Assembly: GCA_963698775.1 (NCBI GenBank)
Contig: CAVOSE010000068.1
Coordinates: 1-64,000, forward strand
Reading direction: 5' to 3'
DNA from: Thiohalocapsa sp963698775
GTDB taxonomy: Bacteria; Pseudomonadota; Gammaproteobacteria; Chromatiales; Chromatiaceae
DNA length: 64,000 bases
Positions within the stretch are counted from its first letter, which is position 1; every line of letters begins with the position of its first letter. Below are positions 43,223 to 54,027 of this stretch, one piece after another. A program made the position numbers and the translations under genes. The notes under the pieces are model-generated. The model made no database searches, was not told the origin of the DNA, and saw only the letters and a program-made list of their open reading frames with translations.

Positions 43223-44605
43223 GTGAGCAGCGGCTCAGCCGGATTCACGCCGCAGGCGCTGCGTCGCAGCCTCGAGCCGTACCTAGGCCGGCGACTCTGG
43301 ATCGCCTACAGCGGCGGCCTCGACTCCAGTGTTTTACTGCAGGCGGCATCGGTCTGTTTCGGACCACGGTCTTGCACAACGGGCGCGCCGACTCACCCCT
43401 CTACCGAGCAGTCCGCGGTCGACGCACGTCCCCCACCGCAGCTGCGCGCAATTCACGTCGACCATGGCCTGAACCCCGAGTCCGCCCGTTGGGCTGAGCA
43501 CTGTCGCGGCCAAGCCGCGCGCCTCGGTGTGCCGCTGACCGAACGCAGCCTGCAGTTAAGGCGGCAAAAGGGTGAAAGCTTGGAGGCGGTGGCGCGATCG
43601 GCGCGCTACGCCGCGTTTGCGGATCTGCTTGCCCCTGGCGACGTCCTGGCCACTGGCCAGCATCGTGACGATCAGGCCGAAACCCTCCTGTTGGCGTTGT
43701 TGCGCGGGAGTGGCCTGCATGGCCTCGCGGCGATGCCGGTATCGGCCAAGCTTGGCGCCGGCCTGCTGTTGCGCCCGTTGCTCGGTTTCAGCCAGGCCGA
43801 ACTCTTGAATTACGCCAAACGTGAGGGCATCGAGTGGGTCGATGATCCGAGCAACGCGGACCTCGATTTGGATCGAAATCTGCTGCGTCAGAGCGTGATC
43901 CCGCTGCTGCGCCGCCGCTGGCCGTCTTTGGACCGGACTTTGGCGCGCTCCGCCGGTCATTGCGCCGAGGCCGCCGGGCTGTTGGATCGGACGGCGGACA
44001 CAGGGCTTGCGCAGCTTGCCGGGCAGCGGCCCGGCACCTTGTCGGTGAAGGGGCTGCGGGCCTTGTCTCCGGCGGAAAGTCGCCTGATCCTTCGGCGCTG
44101 GCTCATGCGCGATGGATTTCGTCCACCCGCGCGTGCCGTGCTGCAACGGATAATCGGCGAGGTGTTGAGCGCTGCCTCCGACCGGTCGCCCCTGGTGACC
44201 TGGAGCGGTTGCGAAGTGCGGCGTTATCGCGACGACCTGTACGCGCTGGCGCCGTTGCCGGACAGGTTGCAGCGACGCACGCTCGCTTGGGACGGCGGAG
44301 CGCCGCTGACTCTACCGGCGGGATTGGGGACGCTGCGGTTGCCCCCTGGCGCGCTCGATGTGGGCGCTCTGACGGTCTGTTTCGAGGGCTCTGGGTTAGC
44401 GTGCCGGAGGAGTGACGGCCGTGGTCAGTCTCTCAAAACGCTCTACCAACAGACCGGTGTGCCGGCCTGGGTCAGACCCTATGTGCCGTTACTGATGCGT
44501 GGAGATGAACTGGTCGCGGTCGCCGGCGTCAGACACTGCGATGATCGCCTGTCCGATCTGCGCTGGTCGGGACACCCGTGGGAGCGCTACGGACTCTTGC
44601 GCTAA
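43223..44605 (+). CDS. tilS: tRNA(Ile)-lysidine synthase TilS
   Basis: Modifies C34 of tRNA(Ile) CAU to lysidine so that it reads AUA. The 460-residue product has the PP-loop SGGLDSS (residues 30-36), HVDHGLNP and GQHRDDQAETLLLALLRG, and the C-terminal TilS domains. Start is GTG 43223. It follows accA by 66 bp, a conserved neighbourhood. Confidence 0.95.
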   Translation: MSSGSAGFTPQALRRSLEPYLGRRLWIAYSGGLDSSVLLQAASVCFGPRSCTTGAPTHPSTEQSAVDARPPPQLRAIHVDHGLNPESARWAEHCRGQAARLGVPLTERSLQLRRQKGESLEAVARSARYAAFADLLAPGDVLATGQHRDDQAETLLLALLRGSGLHGLAAMPVSAKLGAGLLLRPLLGFSQAELLNYAKREGIEWVDDPSNADLDLDRNLLRQSVIPLLRRRWPSLDRTLARSAGHCAEAAGLLDRTADTGLAQLAGQRPGTLSVKGLRALSPAESRLILRRWLMRDGFRPPARAVLQRIIGEVLSAASDRSPLVTWSGCEVRRYRDDLYALAPLPDRLQRRTLAWDGGAPLTLPAGLGTLRLPPGALDVGALTVCFEGSGLACRRSDGRGQSLKTLYQQTGVPAWVRPYVPLLMRGDELVAVAGVRHCDDRLSDLRWSGHPWERYGLLR

Positions 44606-44745
44606 CGGTTGACGGCTTGCGGTCAACCGCGCCGTTCTCAACTTGGAAGCGGATGAGCCCCTGAGTGGGCTTATCGCGTTGGAATCGAGCCGGGCCAGAC
44701 GGAGCCGGCGGAGCACCAAGGCTATTGCAGGTATACTCCGACGAA

Positions 44746-46041
44746 ATGCCCCATGACTCCCTGACCCTCTGCCACGAATGCGATCTGCTCCAGCGCAACC
44801 CGCCGTTGCCGGAGGGCGGTTCGCTGCACTGCATCAGGTGCGGCCACCTGCTGCACAAGCACCGGCCGGACAGCGTCAACCGCACGCTGGCACTGACGCT
44901 GGCGGGGCTGGTTTTGTTCATCGTCGCTAACAGCTACCCGTTTCTATCCTTCGATATGCAGGGGCAGGTGACGCAGACGACGCTGTTCACCGGGGTAAAG
45001 GATCTGACCGAGCAGGGCAAGGGCGAGGTCGCCGCAGTGGTCTTCTTTACCAGTATTTTGGCGCCGGGGCTGCAACTGCTGCTGCTGCTGATCGTGCTGT
45101 TACCGCTGAAGCTGGGAGGGCGTCTGCCGCCGGGGTTTCCGACCCTGTTTCGTTGGTTCAAAACCCTGGTCCCCTGGGGCATGATGGATGTGTTCATGAT
45201 CGGCATCCTGGTGTCGGTGGTGAAACTGACGGACATGGCGACCATTGTTCCCGGTACCTCGTTGTTCGCGTTCGTCGTCCTCATCTTCGTGCTCGCGGCG
45301 GCGCAGGCGGCGCTGGACCCGGACGTGGTCTGGGAGCAGGTGCCATTGCCACCGAATGTGCGCCGTTCGCCACATCCGGGTGAGCGGGCGTTGGGCTGCG
45401 ACGTGTGCGAACTGGTGGTGCCGGAACGGGCGGCACCGCGGGATCAACAGCGGCGTTTGCGCTGCCCGCGTTGCAGCGACGTGCTGCATTGGCGCAAGCC
45501 CCAAAGCCTGCAGCGCACCTGGGCGCTGGTCATTGCTGCCTGCCTGTTCTATGTGCCGGCCAATCTGTTCCCGGTGATGGCGGTGACCTCACTGGGCCAG
45601 ACGCAGGCGGATACTATCTTCAGCGGCGTGGTGTTCCTGCTAAAACATGGCATGTGGCCGCTGGCCGCGATCGTGTTCATCGCTAGCATCTTCGTGCCGC
45701 TGCTGAAGCTCTTGATCCTGCTCTTTTTGCTGATCTCGGTGCAGCGCAAATCGCGTTGGCGCCCGCGCGACCGTACCAAGCTGTATCGGATCACCGAGGC
45801 CATCGGGCGTTGGTCCATGGTCGACGTGTATGTGGTTACCATCCTGGTCGCCTTGGTTCGCCTCGGCAATCTGGCCAGCATCGAGGCGCAGGCCGGTGCC
45901 GTCTTTTTCTGTGCGGTCGTCATTATCACCATGTTCGCCGCCATGTCGTTCGACCCCAGGCTGATCTGGGATGCAATGGAGCAGGACCATGCCGGAAACC
46001 CCCAAGCCGCCGGAGTCCGACATGAACCCAGCACCGCCTGA
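44746..46041 (+). CDS. pqiA: PqiA-type membrane protein with two zinc ribbons
   Basis: The inner-membrane component of the PqiABC lipid-transport system. From ATG 44746 the 431-residue product has two repeats, each a four-Cys ribbon (CHECDLLQ and CIRCG; then CDVCELV and CPRC) followed by four helices. The repeats show classic PqiA duplication. Start 44746 is preferred over 44665 since the first ribbon begins there. It overlaps pqiB by about 50 bp. Confidence 0.95.
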   Translation: MPHDSLTLCHECDLLQRNPPLPEGGSLHCIRCGHLLHKHRPDSVNRTLALTLAGLVLFIVANSYPFLSFDMQGQVTQTTLFTGVKDLTEQGKGEVAAVVFFTSILAPGLQLLLLLIVLLPLKLGGRLPPGFPTLFRWFKTLVPWGMMDVFMIGILVSVVKLTDMATIVPGTSLFAFVVLIFVLAAAQAALDPDVVWEQVPLPPNVRRSPHPGERALGCDVCELVVPERAAPRDQQRRLRCPRCSDVLHWRKPQSLQRTWALVIAACLFYVPANLFPVMAVTSLGQTQADTIFSGVVFLLKHGMWPLAAIVFIASIFVPLLKLLILLFLLISVQRKSRWRPRDRTKLYRITEAIGRWSMVDVYVVTILVALVRLGNLASIEAQAGAVFFCAVVIITMFAAMSFDPRLIWDAMEQDHAGNPQAAGVRHEPSTA

Positions 46042-47728
46042 ACCAGGTGCGCCTGGTCGGGACCCAGGCCGGACGGACGACCTGGATTTGCCCGAGGCCC
46101 AGGTCGTCAAACGCGATCGCATCTCACTGGTGTGGTTGCTACCGGTCTTGGCGCTGGTGGTCGGCGGCTGGCTGGCTTACAAGACCCTATCGGAGCGGGG
46201 GCCGATCATCACCGTTGAGTTCAAGACGGCCGCGGGGCTCACGGCCGGCAAGACCAAGGTCAAGTTCAAGGACGTCGACATCGGTGATGTGACGGCCATC
46301 GACGTCAGCGACGATCTGTCCAAGGTGATCGTCACGGCCGAACTCACGCATGGCTCGGAGAAGTTCCTGACGCACCAGACCCGTTTCTGGGTCGCGCGTC
46401 CGCGGGTGACCGCGAGTCGGGTCTCCGGACTGGAGACCCTGCTCTCGGGCGCGTTCATCGCCATCGATCCGGTTGGCGAGGGCAAGCAGCAGCGCCATTT
46501 CGTTGGCCTGCCGGAGCCTCCGGTCATCACCACCGACGAGCCCGGTAAGACCTTTCGACTGCGTTCGCCGACGCTGGGCTCGCTGAATCTTGGTTCTCCG
46601 GTCTATTACCGTCATATCCGCGTGGGACAGGTCATCGAATTCGAACTGGACAAGGATGGTCGTGCGGTGACCATCGATGTGTTCGTGGCCCGGCCGCATG
46701 ACCAACTCGTGCTGACCAATACGCGGTTTTGGAACGCTAGCGGTATCGACCTAAAGCTCGGCGCAGATGGTGTCAGCCTCGACACCGAGTCGCTGATGTC
46801 GGTGCTGCTCGGCGGCGTTGCGTTCGACAATCCCGACACGCTTGAATCGGATGGCGCGCCGGCGACTCCGGATCAGTTCTTTCCGCTTTATCCAAATCGG
46901 GCGGAGGCTCATGAGCGGGTCTATCTGGACAAGGAGCGCTATTTGCTGGTTTTCAGCGGCTCCGTGCGCGGGCTTAATATCGGTGCGCCGGTGTTGCTGC
47001 GCGGCATCAAGGTCGGTCAGGTGTTGGATATTCAGCTCAAGTTTGACCCCACCAAGCTCGAATTCTTTATTCCAGTGCTGATCGAGATCGAGCCTGAACG
47101 GATCGGCTTTCCCGAGGGGCAAGGGCGCGCCAGGGTCCTAGAAGATGAACCGGATATCGTGGACAAGATGGTGGCGGCAGGTCTGCGGGCTCAGCTCAAG
47201 ACCGGCAGTCTGCTGACGGGCCAGCTCTATGTCGAACTCGAATTTCATCGAGACGCACCGCCGGCGCGCCTGGCGCGCCGCGGCGACTATCGGGTGGTGC
47301 CGACGTTGCCGACGCCCCTGGAAACCATCACCACCCAGGTCAACCGTATCTTGGGCAAGATCGACGGGTTTCCGATCGACGAGATCGGCGAGGACCTCAG
47401 CGCAACGCTGTCCGGTGTGCGCGAGGTGGTCGATTCGACGGCGCTGAAGAATTCGCTGACCGAATTGGAACTGATCCTGCGCCAATTGCGCAGCCTGAGC
47501 GTCAAGCTTGACGACCAAATTGCGCCGGCACTGAGCAGCAGCCTGCATGAGGCGGAGCAGGCGCTTAAGAATGCGAACGCGCTGATTGCGCCAGATGCGC
47601 CCCTGAATGCCGAAACCGTGCGTACAATGCGCGAACTGAGCGCGGCGGCGCGCTCGATCCGTACGCTTGCGGATTACCTGGAACGACATCCGGAGGCCCT
47701 GATCCAGGGCAAAGGGGGGACCCGTTGA
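45989..47728 (+). CDS. pqiB: PqiB MCE-domain periplasmic channel protein
   Basis: A 579-residue MCE protein anchored by one helix (LVWLLPVLALVVGGWLAY). Three MCE domains follow (each starting like VEFKTAAGLTAGKTKVKF) and a long C-terminal coiled tail (about 440-575) that would form the needle-like tunnel. PqiB shuttles lipids between inner and outer membranes. ATG 45989 or 46022 are both possible and both lie within the end of pqiA. It ends at pqiC with an overlapping stop/start. Confidence 0.95.
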   Translation: MPETPKPPESDMNPAPPEPGAPGRDPGRTDDLDLPEAQVVKRDRISLVWLLPVLALVVGGWLAYKTLSERGPIITVEFKTAAGLTAGKTKVKFKDVDIGDVTAIDVSDDLSKVIVTAELTHGSEKFLTHQTRFWVARPRVTASRVSGLETLLSGAFIAIDPVGEGKQQRHFVGLPEPPVITTDEPGKTFRLRSPTLGSLNLGSPVYYRHIRVGQVIEFELDKDGRAVTIDVFVARPHDQLVLTNTRFWNASGIDLKLGADGVSLDTESLMSVLLGGVAFDNPDTLESDGAPATPDQFFPLYPNRAEAHERVYLDKERYLLVFSGSVRGLNIGAPVLLRGIKVGQVLDIQLKFDPTKLEFFIPVLIEIEPERIGFPEGQGRARVLEDEPDIVDKMVAAGLRAQLKTGSLLTGQLYVELEFHRDAPPARLARRGDYRVVPTLPTPLETITTQVNRILGKIDGFPIDEIGEDLSATLSGVREVVDSTALKNSLTELELILRQLRSLSVKLDDQIAPALSSSLHEAEQALKNANALIAPDAPLNAETVRTMRELSAAARSIRTLADYLERHPEALIQGKGGTR

Positions 47729-48414
47729 AGCTCGCTAAGTTGTTCGCTCCGTGGTGCCTATCGGCACTGTTGGTGGCCGGTTGTGCCAGCACGCCACCGT
47801 CTACGTTTTATGTGCTCACGCCCATCCCAGAGGCGGCCGGGCGCAGCGGCGACCTTGCCGGCGGTGGTATCTCGGTGGGTATCGGGCCGGTGGTGTTTCC
47901 GCAATTTCTCGATCGTCCACAACTGGTCACCCGCGATGGGACCAATCGATTGGATGTCGACGAGTACAACCGCTGGGGCGGTGCCGTGCAGGACGACTTT
48001 CTGCGTGTCTGGGGCGAGAACCTCGCCCATCTGCTCGGCACTAGCCGCATCGTCGTCTTTCCGAGCGAAACACGCATGCCCATCGACTTCCGCGTCACGG
48101 CCGAGGTGGTCAGCTTCGAGGGGATGCCAAGTCGCGAGGCCCTGCTGAAGGTACGCTGGGCGGTCATGGATTCGTATCTCGAGCAGACCATGGCCGTGCG
48201 CGAGGATGTCTATCGCTGTCCGGTCAGTGCCGCGTCGGTGCCTGGTGCGAGCGCCAGCAGCGCCAGCGACAAATATCAAAGCGCCGCCGCGGACTCCGAG
48301 GCCGTGGTGGCGGCCATGAGCCGCTGCCTCGGCGACTTCAGCCGCGATGTGGCCGCGGTCGTCGGCGCCCTGCCCAAGCCGCTGCCCCCCGCGGCCACCG
48401 TCTCGCCACTGTAG
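47725..48414 (+). CDS. pqiC: PqiC (ABC-type transport auxiliary) lipoprotein
   Basis: A 229-residue outer-membrane lipoprotein (LLVAGCAST lipobox) with the PqiC/YmbA domain. It links the PqiB tunnel to the outer membrane. It begins at a TTG codon that overlaps the pqiB stop (TTGA), so translation is coupled. A Ser/Ala-rich stretch (about residues 170-190) is a low-complexity insert. Confidence 0.92.
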   Translation: MKLAKLFAPWCLSALLVAGCASTPPSTFYVLTPIPEAAGRSGDLAGGGISVGIGPVVFPQFLDRPQLVTRDGTNRLDVDEYNRWGGAVQDDFLRVWGENLAHLLGTSRIVVFPSETRMPIDFRVTAEVVSFEGMPSREALLKVRWAVMDSYLEQTMAVREDVYRCPVSAASVPGASASSASDKYQSAAADSEAVVAAMSRCLGDFSRDVAAVVGALPKPLPPAATVSPL

Positions 48415-48423
48415 CGGCTGGGA

Positions 48424-48494
48424 GCGCCGACTTTCCAGTCGGCGCCAGCATGCTCGCGTTCTCTGCTGCGAGGCGCCGGTTGGAGAACTGGCGC
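48424..48494. repeat. REPIN-like pair of palindromes, family 3
   Basis: Arm one is GCGCCGACT-TTCC-AGTCGGCGC (perfect 9-bp stem, 48424-48445). Arm two is GCGCCGGTT-GGAG-AACTGGCGC (48473-48494, one mismatch). They are separated by 27 bp, just after the pqiC stop, so they may act as a transcript end. Confidence 0.75.
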
Positions 48495-48636
48495 ACCCAG
48501 TGCCGCTAGCATCCGAACAGCGCTTGCGGTCGGCCGGCACCGGATAGGCGCGGTGCACCACGCGATTTCGATGCGGGTTACACTCACTGCCGTTTTGCAC
48601 AAGCACGACGCAATCACCTATCGGGGACCTGGCTTC

Positions 48637-49971
48637 ATGATCCTTTCCATTGGGGACATTGCTGGTGCGCGCGGACCGCGCCACCTGATCGCGGCAGTCT
48701 TGCTATCGGCGCTGGCCGGCAGCGCCCTCGCGACGGACGACCAGGCCAAGTCCGCTTCCGACAAGGCGCCGCCGCCGTCGGTGGTCGTCGCGGCCGTGGA
48801 GACCAAGGCCGTGAATCGTCAGGGCCGTTTCATTGGTAATATCAAGGCGATCCAGTCGGTCGACCTGATGGCGCGGGTTGAAGGCTTCTTGGAGCAGGTG
48901 GCGTTTCAACAGGGCGGGATGGTGGAGCAGGGCCAGCTGCTATACCAAATCGAGCAAGCGCAGTACCAGGCCACCCTCGATGGCGCCAAGGGTCAGGCCG
49001 CGGCGGCCAAGGCCGATTCCGCCGCCGCCAGCGCGAATTTGGAAGACAAGCAGGCGGACTACGAACGCCAAGCGGTGCTCGTCAAGAAAGGCGACACTTC
49101 CAAGACCATGTTCGACCAAGCCAAGGCCGCGCGCGACGAGGCCAAGGCCGACGTAGAAAAGACCGCCGCTAGCGAGCAACAGGCCGCCGCGGCGGTGGAG
49201 TCGGCGAAGATCAATCTCGGCTACACCACAGTCAAGAGCCCCATCAAGGGGCGCATCGGTGCCACTAACTATACGGTGGGCAATCTGGTGAATCCCAGCA
49301 GCGGTACCCTCGCCACCGTGGTGCAACTGGACCCGATCCGTGCGGTCTTCTCGATCCCGAGCGCGGATTTCGTCCGAATCAGGGGACAGGTCGGCACGCA
49401 GGATATCGAGGCATTCCGGAGCCGTTTCGTGCCGGAATTGGTGCTGCCCACCGGTGAGCCCTACGACCATGAGGGAACGATTGCCTTTTCAGACAACCAG
49501 GTCGACGCCAGTACCGGCACAGTATCCGTGTATGCTGACTTTCCGAACCCGGCAGGTGTCTTGCTGCCCGGCCAGTTCGTCACGGCGCTCGTCCATATGG
49601 CCGATGAGGAGCGTCTTCCGGTGGTGCCCGCCGCCGCGCTGCAGCGCACCCGCGACGGCGAGCAGGTCTACGTGGTCGGCAAAGGCAATCGCGTCGAACT
49701 CCGGAAGATCAAGACCGGGGCCAAGGTCGATCATGGGTACGCCGTGCAGTCCGGGCTCAGCGACGGGGAGATGGTGATTGTTTCTGGGGTGCAGAAGGTC
49801 AAGCCGGGTATGGTCGTGGAGCCGAGCAGCGAGGGTGCGGCGAAATCCACGCCGTCAGCGCCCGAGGCAAAGACCAAAGCGTCTGCGGTCCCAATCGAGA
49901 ACAAGCCCGAGAATAGGTCCGAGCGCGAGCCAGGGGCAACCGATGAGTCTCCGAAGACCGAGGCCAACTAA
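48637..49971 (+). CDS. AcrA-like RND periplasmic adaptor
   Basis: A 444-residue adaptor from ATG 48637. The N-terminal signal (HLIAAVLLSALAGSALA) has no lipobox. The paired lipoyl motifs (LMARVEGFLEQVAFQQGG; VKSPIKGRIGATNYTVG) enclose a coiled-coil hairpin (Ala-rich, about 100-170), and a Lys/Glu/Pro-rich tail ends the chain. It abuts the pump gene (0-bp spacing) and forms an AcrAB-like unit. Confidence 0.92.
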   Translation: MILSIGDIAGARGPRHLIAAVLLSALAGSALATDDQAKSASDKAPPPSVVVAAVETKAVNRQGRFIGNIKAIQSVDLMARVEGFLEQVAFQQGGMVEQGQLLYQIEQAQYQATLDGAKGQAAAAKADSAAASANLEDKQADYERQAVLVKKGDTSKTMFDQAKAARDEAKADVEKTAASEQQAAAAVESAKINLGYTTVKSPIKGRIGATNYTVGNLVNPSSGTLATVVQLDPIRAVFSIPSADFVRIRGQVGTQDIEAFRSRFVPELVLPTGEPYDHEGTIAFSDNQVDASTGTVSVYADFPNPAGVLLPGQFVTALVHMADEERLPVVPAAALQRTRDGEQVYVVGKGNRVELRKIKTGAKVDHGYAVQSGLSDGEMVIVSGVQKVKPGMVVEPSSEGAAKSTPSAPEAKTKASAVPIENKPENRSEREPGATDESPKTEAN

Positions 49972-52900
49972 ATGAACGTCTCTCGGGTCTTCGTTGAACG
50001 GCCGCGGCTCGCAGCGGTCATTTCTATCGTGCTGGTGGTGGCGGGGCTGCTAGCGATCGTTGCCATCCCGGTGGCCCAGTATCCGAACATCACACCGCCG
50101 GTGGTGCTGGTAACGGCAAACTACCCCGGCGCCGATGCCGAGACCATCGCCAACACCGTCGGTGGGCCGATCGAGGAGCAGGTCAACGGCGTCGAGAACA
50201 TGCTGTACATGTCCGCGACCGCGTCCAGTGCCGGCACCTACAGCCTGATGGTGACCTTCTCGGTCGGCACCGACCCCGACATCGCCCAGGTCAACACCCA
50301 GAATCGCGTCTCCCAGGCCCTGGCCAAGCTGCCGCAGCAGGTACAGAACCTGGGCGTGACGGTGCAGGCGGAGTCGACCAATCTGCTGTTGGTGATCACG
50401 GTGTCGTCGCCGGACGATTCGCGCGATCCACTGTTTTTGTCCAACTTCGCGACCATCAACGTGCAGGACGAGCTCGCACGTGTGGCCGGCGTCGGAGAGG
50501 CCAATCAGTTCGGCCCGCTGGACTATTCCATGCGTATCTGGCTGGAGCCGACCAAGATGTCGGCGCTCGGTATTGCGCCGAGCGACGTCGTCACCGCGAT
50601 CCAGCAGCAGAACATCCAGGCCGCGCTGGGACAGATCGGTGCCGCGCCGATCCCGGACGACCAGACCTTCCAATACACCATCGTCACCCAGGGGCAGCTG
50701 GCGGAGCCCTCGGAGTTCGGCCAGATCGTCGTGCGCACCAGCGCCGACGGCGGCATCGTGCGCATCGCCGACATCGCCCGCGTCGAGCTTGGCTCCCAGT
50801 CCTACAGCGCGATGTCGACCTACAACGGCAAGCCGACCGCCGCCATCGCTATCTACCAGGCGCCGGGAGCGAACGCCCTGGAGGTTGCCGACTCCGTGCG
50901 CGCCGAACTCGAGCAGCTGAAGACGCGCTTCCCGGACGGCGTCGAGGCGCAGGTGATGTACGACTCGACGCTGTTCGTGAAGGCGTCGATCGAGGAAATC
51001 GTCTACACCCTGGGCATCACGGCGGTGATCGTGTTGTTGGTGGTGTACATCTTCCTGCAGGACCTGCGCGCGACCATCGTGCCGGCGGTGACCATCCCGG
51101 TCTCGCTGATCGGCGTGTTCATCGTGCTGCTGGCGGCGGGGTTCTCGGCCAACACCATCAGCCTGTTCGCCATCGTGTTGTCCATTGGCTTGGTCGTCGA
51201 CGACGCCATCGTCGTGGTGGAGAACGTGCAGCGCATCATGCTGGAGGAGGGGCTCGATCGCCGTGCCGCGACCCTTAAGGCCATGGATCAGGTCACCGGC
51301 CCGATCATTTCTACCACGCTGGTGCTGTTCGCGATCTTCGTGCCGGTGGCCTTCCTGCCGGGCATCACCGGCGAGCTGTTCCGCCAGTTCGCGTTGACCA
51401 TCTCCGCGGCGGTGGCGATCTCGGCGCTGAACGCGCTGACCCTGTCGCCGGTCTTGACCTCGCTGTTCCTCGGCACGCCGAAGGAGGCCAAGCGCGGGCC
51501 CTTCGCCTGGTTCAACAAGGGCCTGAACGGCGCGCGCAACGGCTATGTCTCTGTGGTGGGGCTGATTGCCCGGCGCTCGGTCGTCGCCGGTCTGTTGGTG
51601 ATTGCGGTCGGGATCGGCGCTGGCGCGTTGTTGCAGCAATTGCCGACCGGCTTCTTGCCCAACGAGGACCAGGGCGTGCTGTTCGTCGACGTCAGCCTGC
51701 CCAGCGCGGCCTCGATGCCGCGCACCCAGCAGGTGCTCGATCAGGTGCGCGAGATCGCGGCCGCCACGCCCGGCGTCGCCAACGTGCTGATGGTCAACGG
51801 CTACAGCCTGCTGACCAGTTCGTCGTCGTCCAATGCCGGACTCGGCGTTCTGGTGCTCGATCCCTGGGACGAACGCACCACGCCGGAGACACGCTTGCGC
51901 GGGCTGTATACGGGGCTCAAAGTCGAAGCTGGATGCGATCCCCGGCGCCAATGTGCTGGTCTTTCCGCCGCCGCCGATCAGCGGGCTGGGCAATGCCGGC
52001 GGCTTCACGATGCAGATCGAGGCCCTCGGCGGGCAGTCGGCGCAGGAACTGACCCAGGTGCTCAAGGGCCTACTGGCAACCGCGAATCAGGACCCGCGCA
52101 TCGCCACCGCCTATTCCACCTTCACCGCCGACGTGCCGCAGCTGTTTCTAGACCTGGACCGCACCAAGGCGGAGTATCTCGACGTGCCGGTCTCGCAGCT
52201 GTTCGACACCATGCAGTCGGTGTTTGGCAGCACCTACGTGAACAACTTCACCTATCTGGGCCGCACCTTTCAGGTCAATGTCGAGGCGGACCAGGAGGCG
52301 CGGCGCGACGTCGATGACATCGGCTCCACCTATGTACGCTCGAACAACGGCAACATGGTGCCCATCTCGGTGCTGGCGGAGATCCGTGAGGACCTGGGCG
52401 CCGACCTGATGTTCCGTTACAACCAGTTCCTGACCGCCGCCATCAACGGCAGCCCGGCCGCGGGCGCCTCCACCGGCGATGCAATGGCGGCGATGGAGGC
52501 CGCTGCCCGCACGGCCTTACCCGACGGCTATAGCTACGAGTGGACGGCGATGTCCTACCAGGAGGCGCAGCAGAGCGCCGGCGGCGAACTCGCCATCTTC
52601 GGCTTGGCCGTGTTGTTCGGCTATCTGTTCCTGGTGGGGCTGTATGAGAGTTGGGCGATCCCGTTCTCGGTGCTCACGTCCGTCACCGTCGCCGTGCTCG
52701 GCGCCGCGTTCGCGCTCTGGGCGGTCGGTCTCGACAACGACCTCTACACCCAGATCGGCCTGGTGCTGCTGATCGGTCTGGCCGCCAAGAACGCGATCCT
52801 CATCGTCGAGTTCGCCAAGGAACAGCGCGAGGCCGGCAAGTCCCGCTTCGACGCCGCGCTGATCGGCGCGCGTATGCGGTTTCGTGCCGTGCTGATGACT

Positions 52901-53143
52901 GCCATCGCCTTCATCGTCGGCCTGCTGCCGCTGGTCGTCGCCACCGGCGCCGGCGCCAACGCCCGCGTGCATCTGGGCTTCACGGTGCTCGGCGGGATGC
53001 TCGCCGCGACGCTGTTCGGCATCCTGCTGATTCCCGGCCTGTACGTCATGTTCCAAGGCATCGGCGACAAGATCGGCGTGTGGATCGGCAATCGTGAGCC
53101 AGAGGCGCAAGACAGCTCTGCGGAAGCGGCGCCGAAATCTTGA
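49972..53143 (+). pseudogene. AcrB-like RND pump, single frame break
   Basis: The first frame reads 640-650 residues of an HAE1 RND pump (VSRVFVERPRLAAVISIVL at the start, LVVDDAIVVVENV in TM4). It breaks near 51915-51925, at a AAA run before GTCGAAGCTGG. Dropping one A restores GLKSKLDAIPGANVLVFPPP and the rest of the pump (LIGLAAKNAILIVEF in TM10) to 53143. The corrected length of about 1057 residues is normal. Either a one-base error or recent inactivation applies. A full second RND operon (17.3-21.6 kb) is intact. Confidence 0.85.
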
Positions 53144-53152
53144 CCGATGCCG

Positions 53153-53902
53153 TCAAGCGGCGGGAGAAACGGTCCGTGCCTGCCCGTTCGTCCCCCGCGA
53201 CTCAGGCCCCAGCAACCACAGATAGGCCGGCGTAACGCTGTCGGGCGTCGGCAGTTGGTTCGGGTCCTCGCCGGGGTACAGTTGCCGGCGCTGGGCCGAG
53301 CGCACGACTCCGGGGTCGAGGCTGTTGACGCGGATGTTGCTGCTGTCGCGGGTCTCCTCGGCCAGGGTCTGCATCAGCCCTTCGATGCCGAAGGCGGCCG
53401 ACGCATAGGCGCCCCAGTAAGCGAGGCCCTTGCGACCGACGCGATCGGAGGTGAACACCACGGAGGCATCGTCGGCGGCGCGCAACAGCGGCATGCAGGC
53501 CTGGGTGAGCAGAAACGGCGCGGTGAGGTTGATGCGCAGCACGCGTTCCCACTCCTTCGCGTCATAGTCGTCGACGCGGCTCAGGAAGGGGATGTAGCTG
53601 GCGCAGTGGACCAATCCATCGAGCCGGCCGAACTCGTCGCCGATGGTGCTGGCGACGCCGAGGTAGAGTTGTTCGTCCGCCTGCTCCAGGTCCAGCGGAA
53701 AGCTGGCAGGCTGCGGGGCGCCGTCGGTCTCGATCTCGTCGTAGACGGTTTCCAGCCGCTCCTCGTCGCGACCACTGAGGATCACGGTTGCGCCATGATG
53801 GGCACAGGCCTTGGCGACGGCTCGACCAATGCCCTCGGCGGCGCCGGTGACGAAAATGATCCGGTCGGTGAGGAGGTCTCGGCTCGGTAGGTAATCCTGC
53901 AT
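53153..53902 (-). CDS. YciK-like SDR family protein lacking the active-site lysine
   Basis: A 249-residue protein with the NAD(P) motif TGAAEGIGRAVAK and the NHCAS-equivalent VHCASYIPF. It aligns in order with YciK (VGRKGLAYWGAY, SNIRVNSLDPGVVRS). The usual YxxxK is YASAA, so the catalytic Lys is replaced by Ala. Tyr is kept. It may be a non-catalytic or altered SDR. It is convergent with the RND pump and ends 9 bp from it. Confidence 0.85.
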   Translation of the reverse strand: MQDYLPSRDLLTDRIIFVTGAAEGIGRAVAKACAHHGATVILSGRDEERLETVYDEIETDGAPQPASFPLDLEQADEQLYLGVASTIGDEFGRLDGLVHCASYIPFLSRVDDYDAKEWERVLRINLTAPFLLTQACMPLLRAADDASVVFTSDRVGRKGLAYWGAYASAAFGIEGLMQTLAEETRDSSNIRVNSLDPGVVRSAQRRQLYPGEDPNQLPTPDSVTPAYLWLLGPESRGTNGQARTVSPAA

Positions 53903-54027
53903 GACGGGGCTTGCTGCGAATTGCGGAAATGTCGAAAGCTCGCCACGCTAACGCAGATGGGGTGCTGGCGGAAATGATTTTTTTCGGCAGCGGCGATAGG
54001 CCCGTTGCAGGCGATCGCCGAAGGCCT

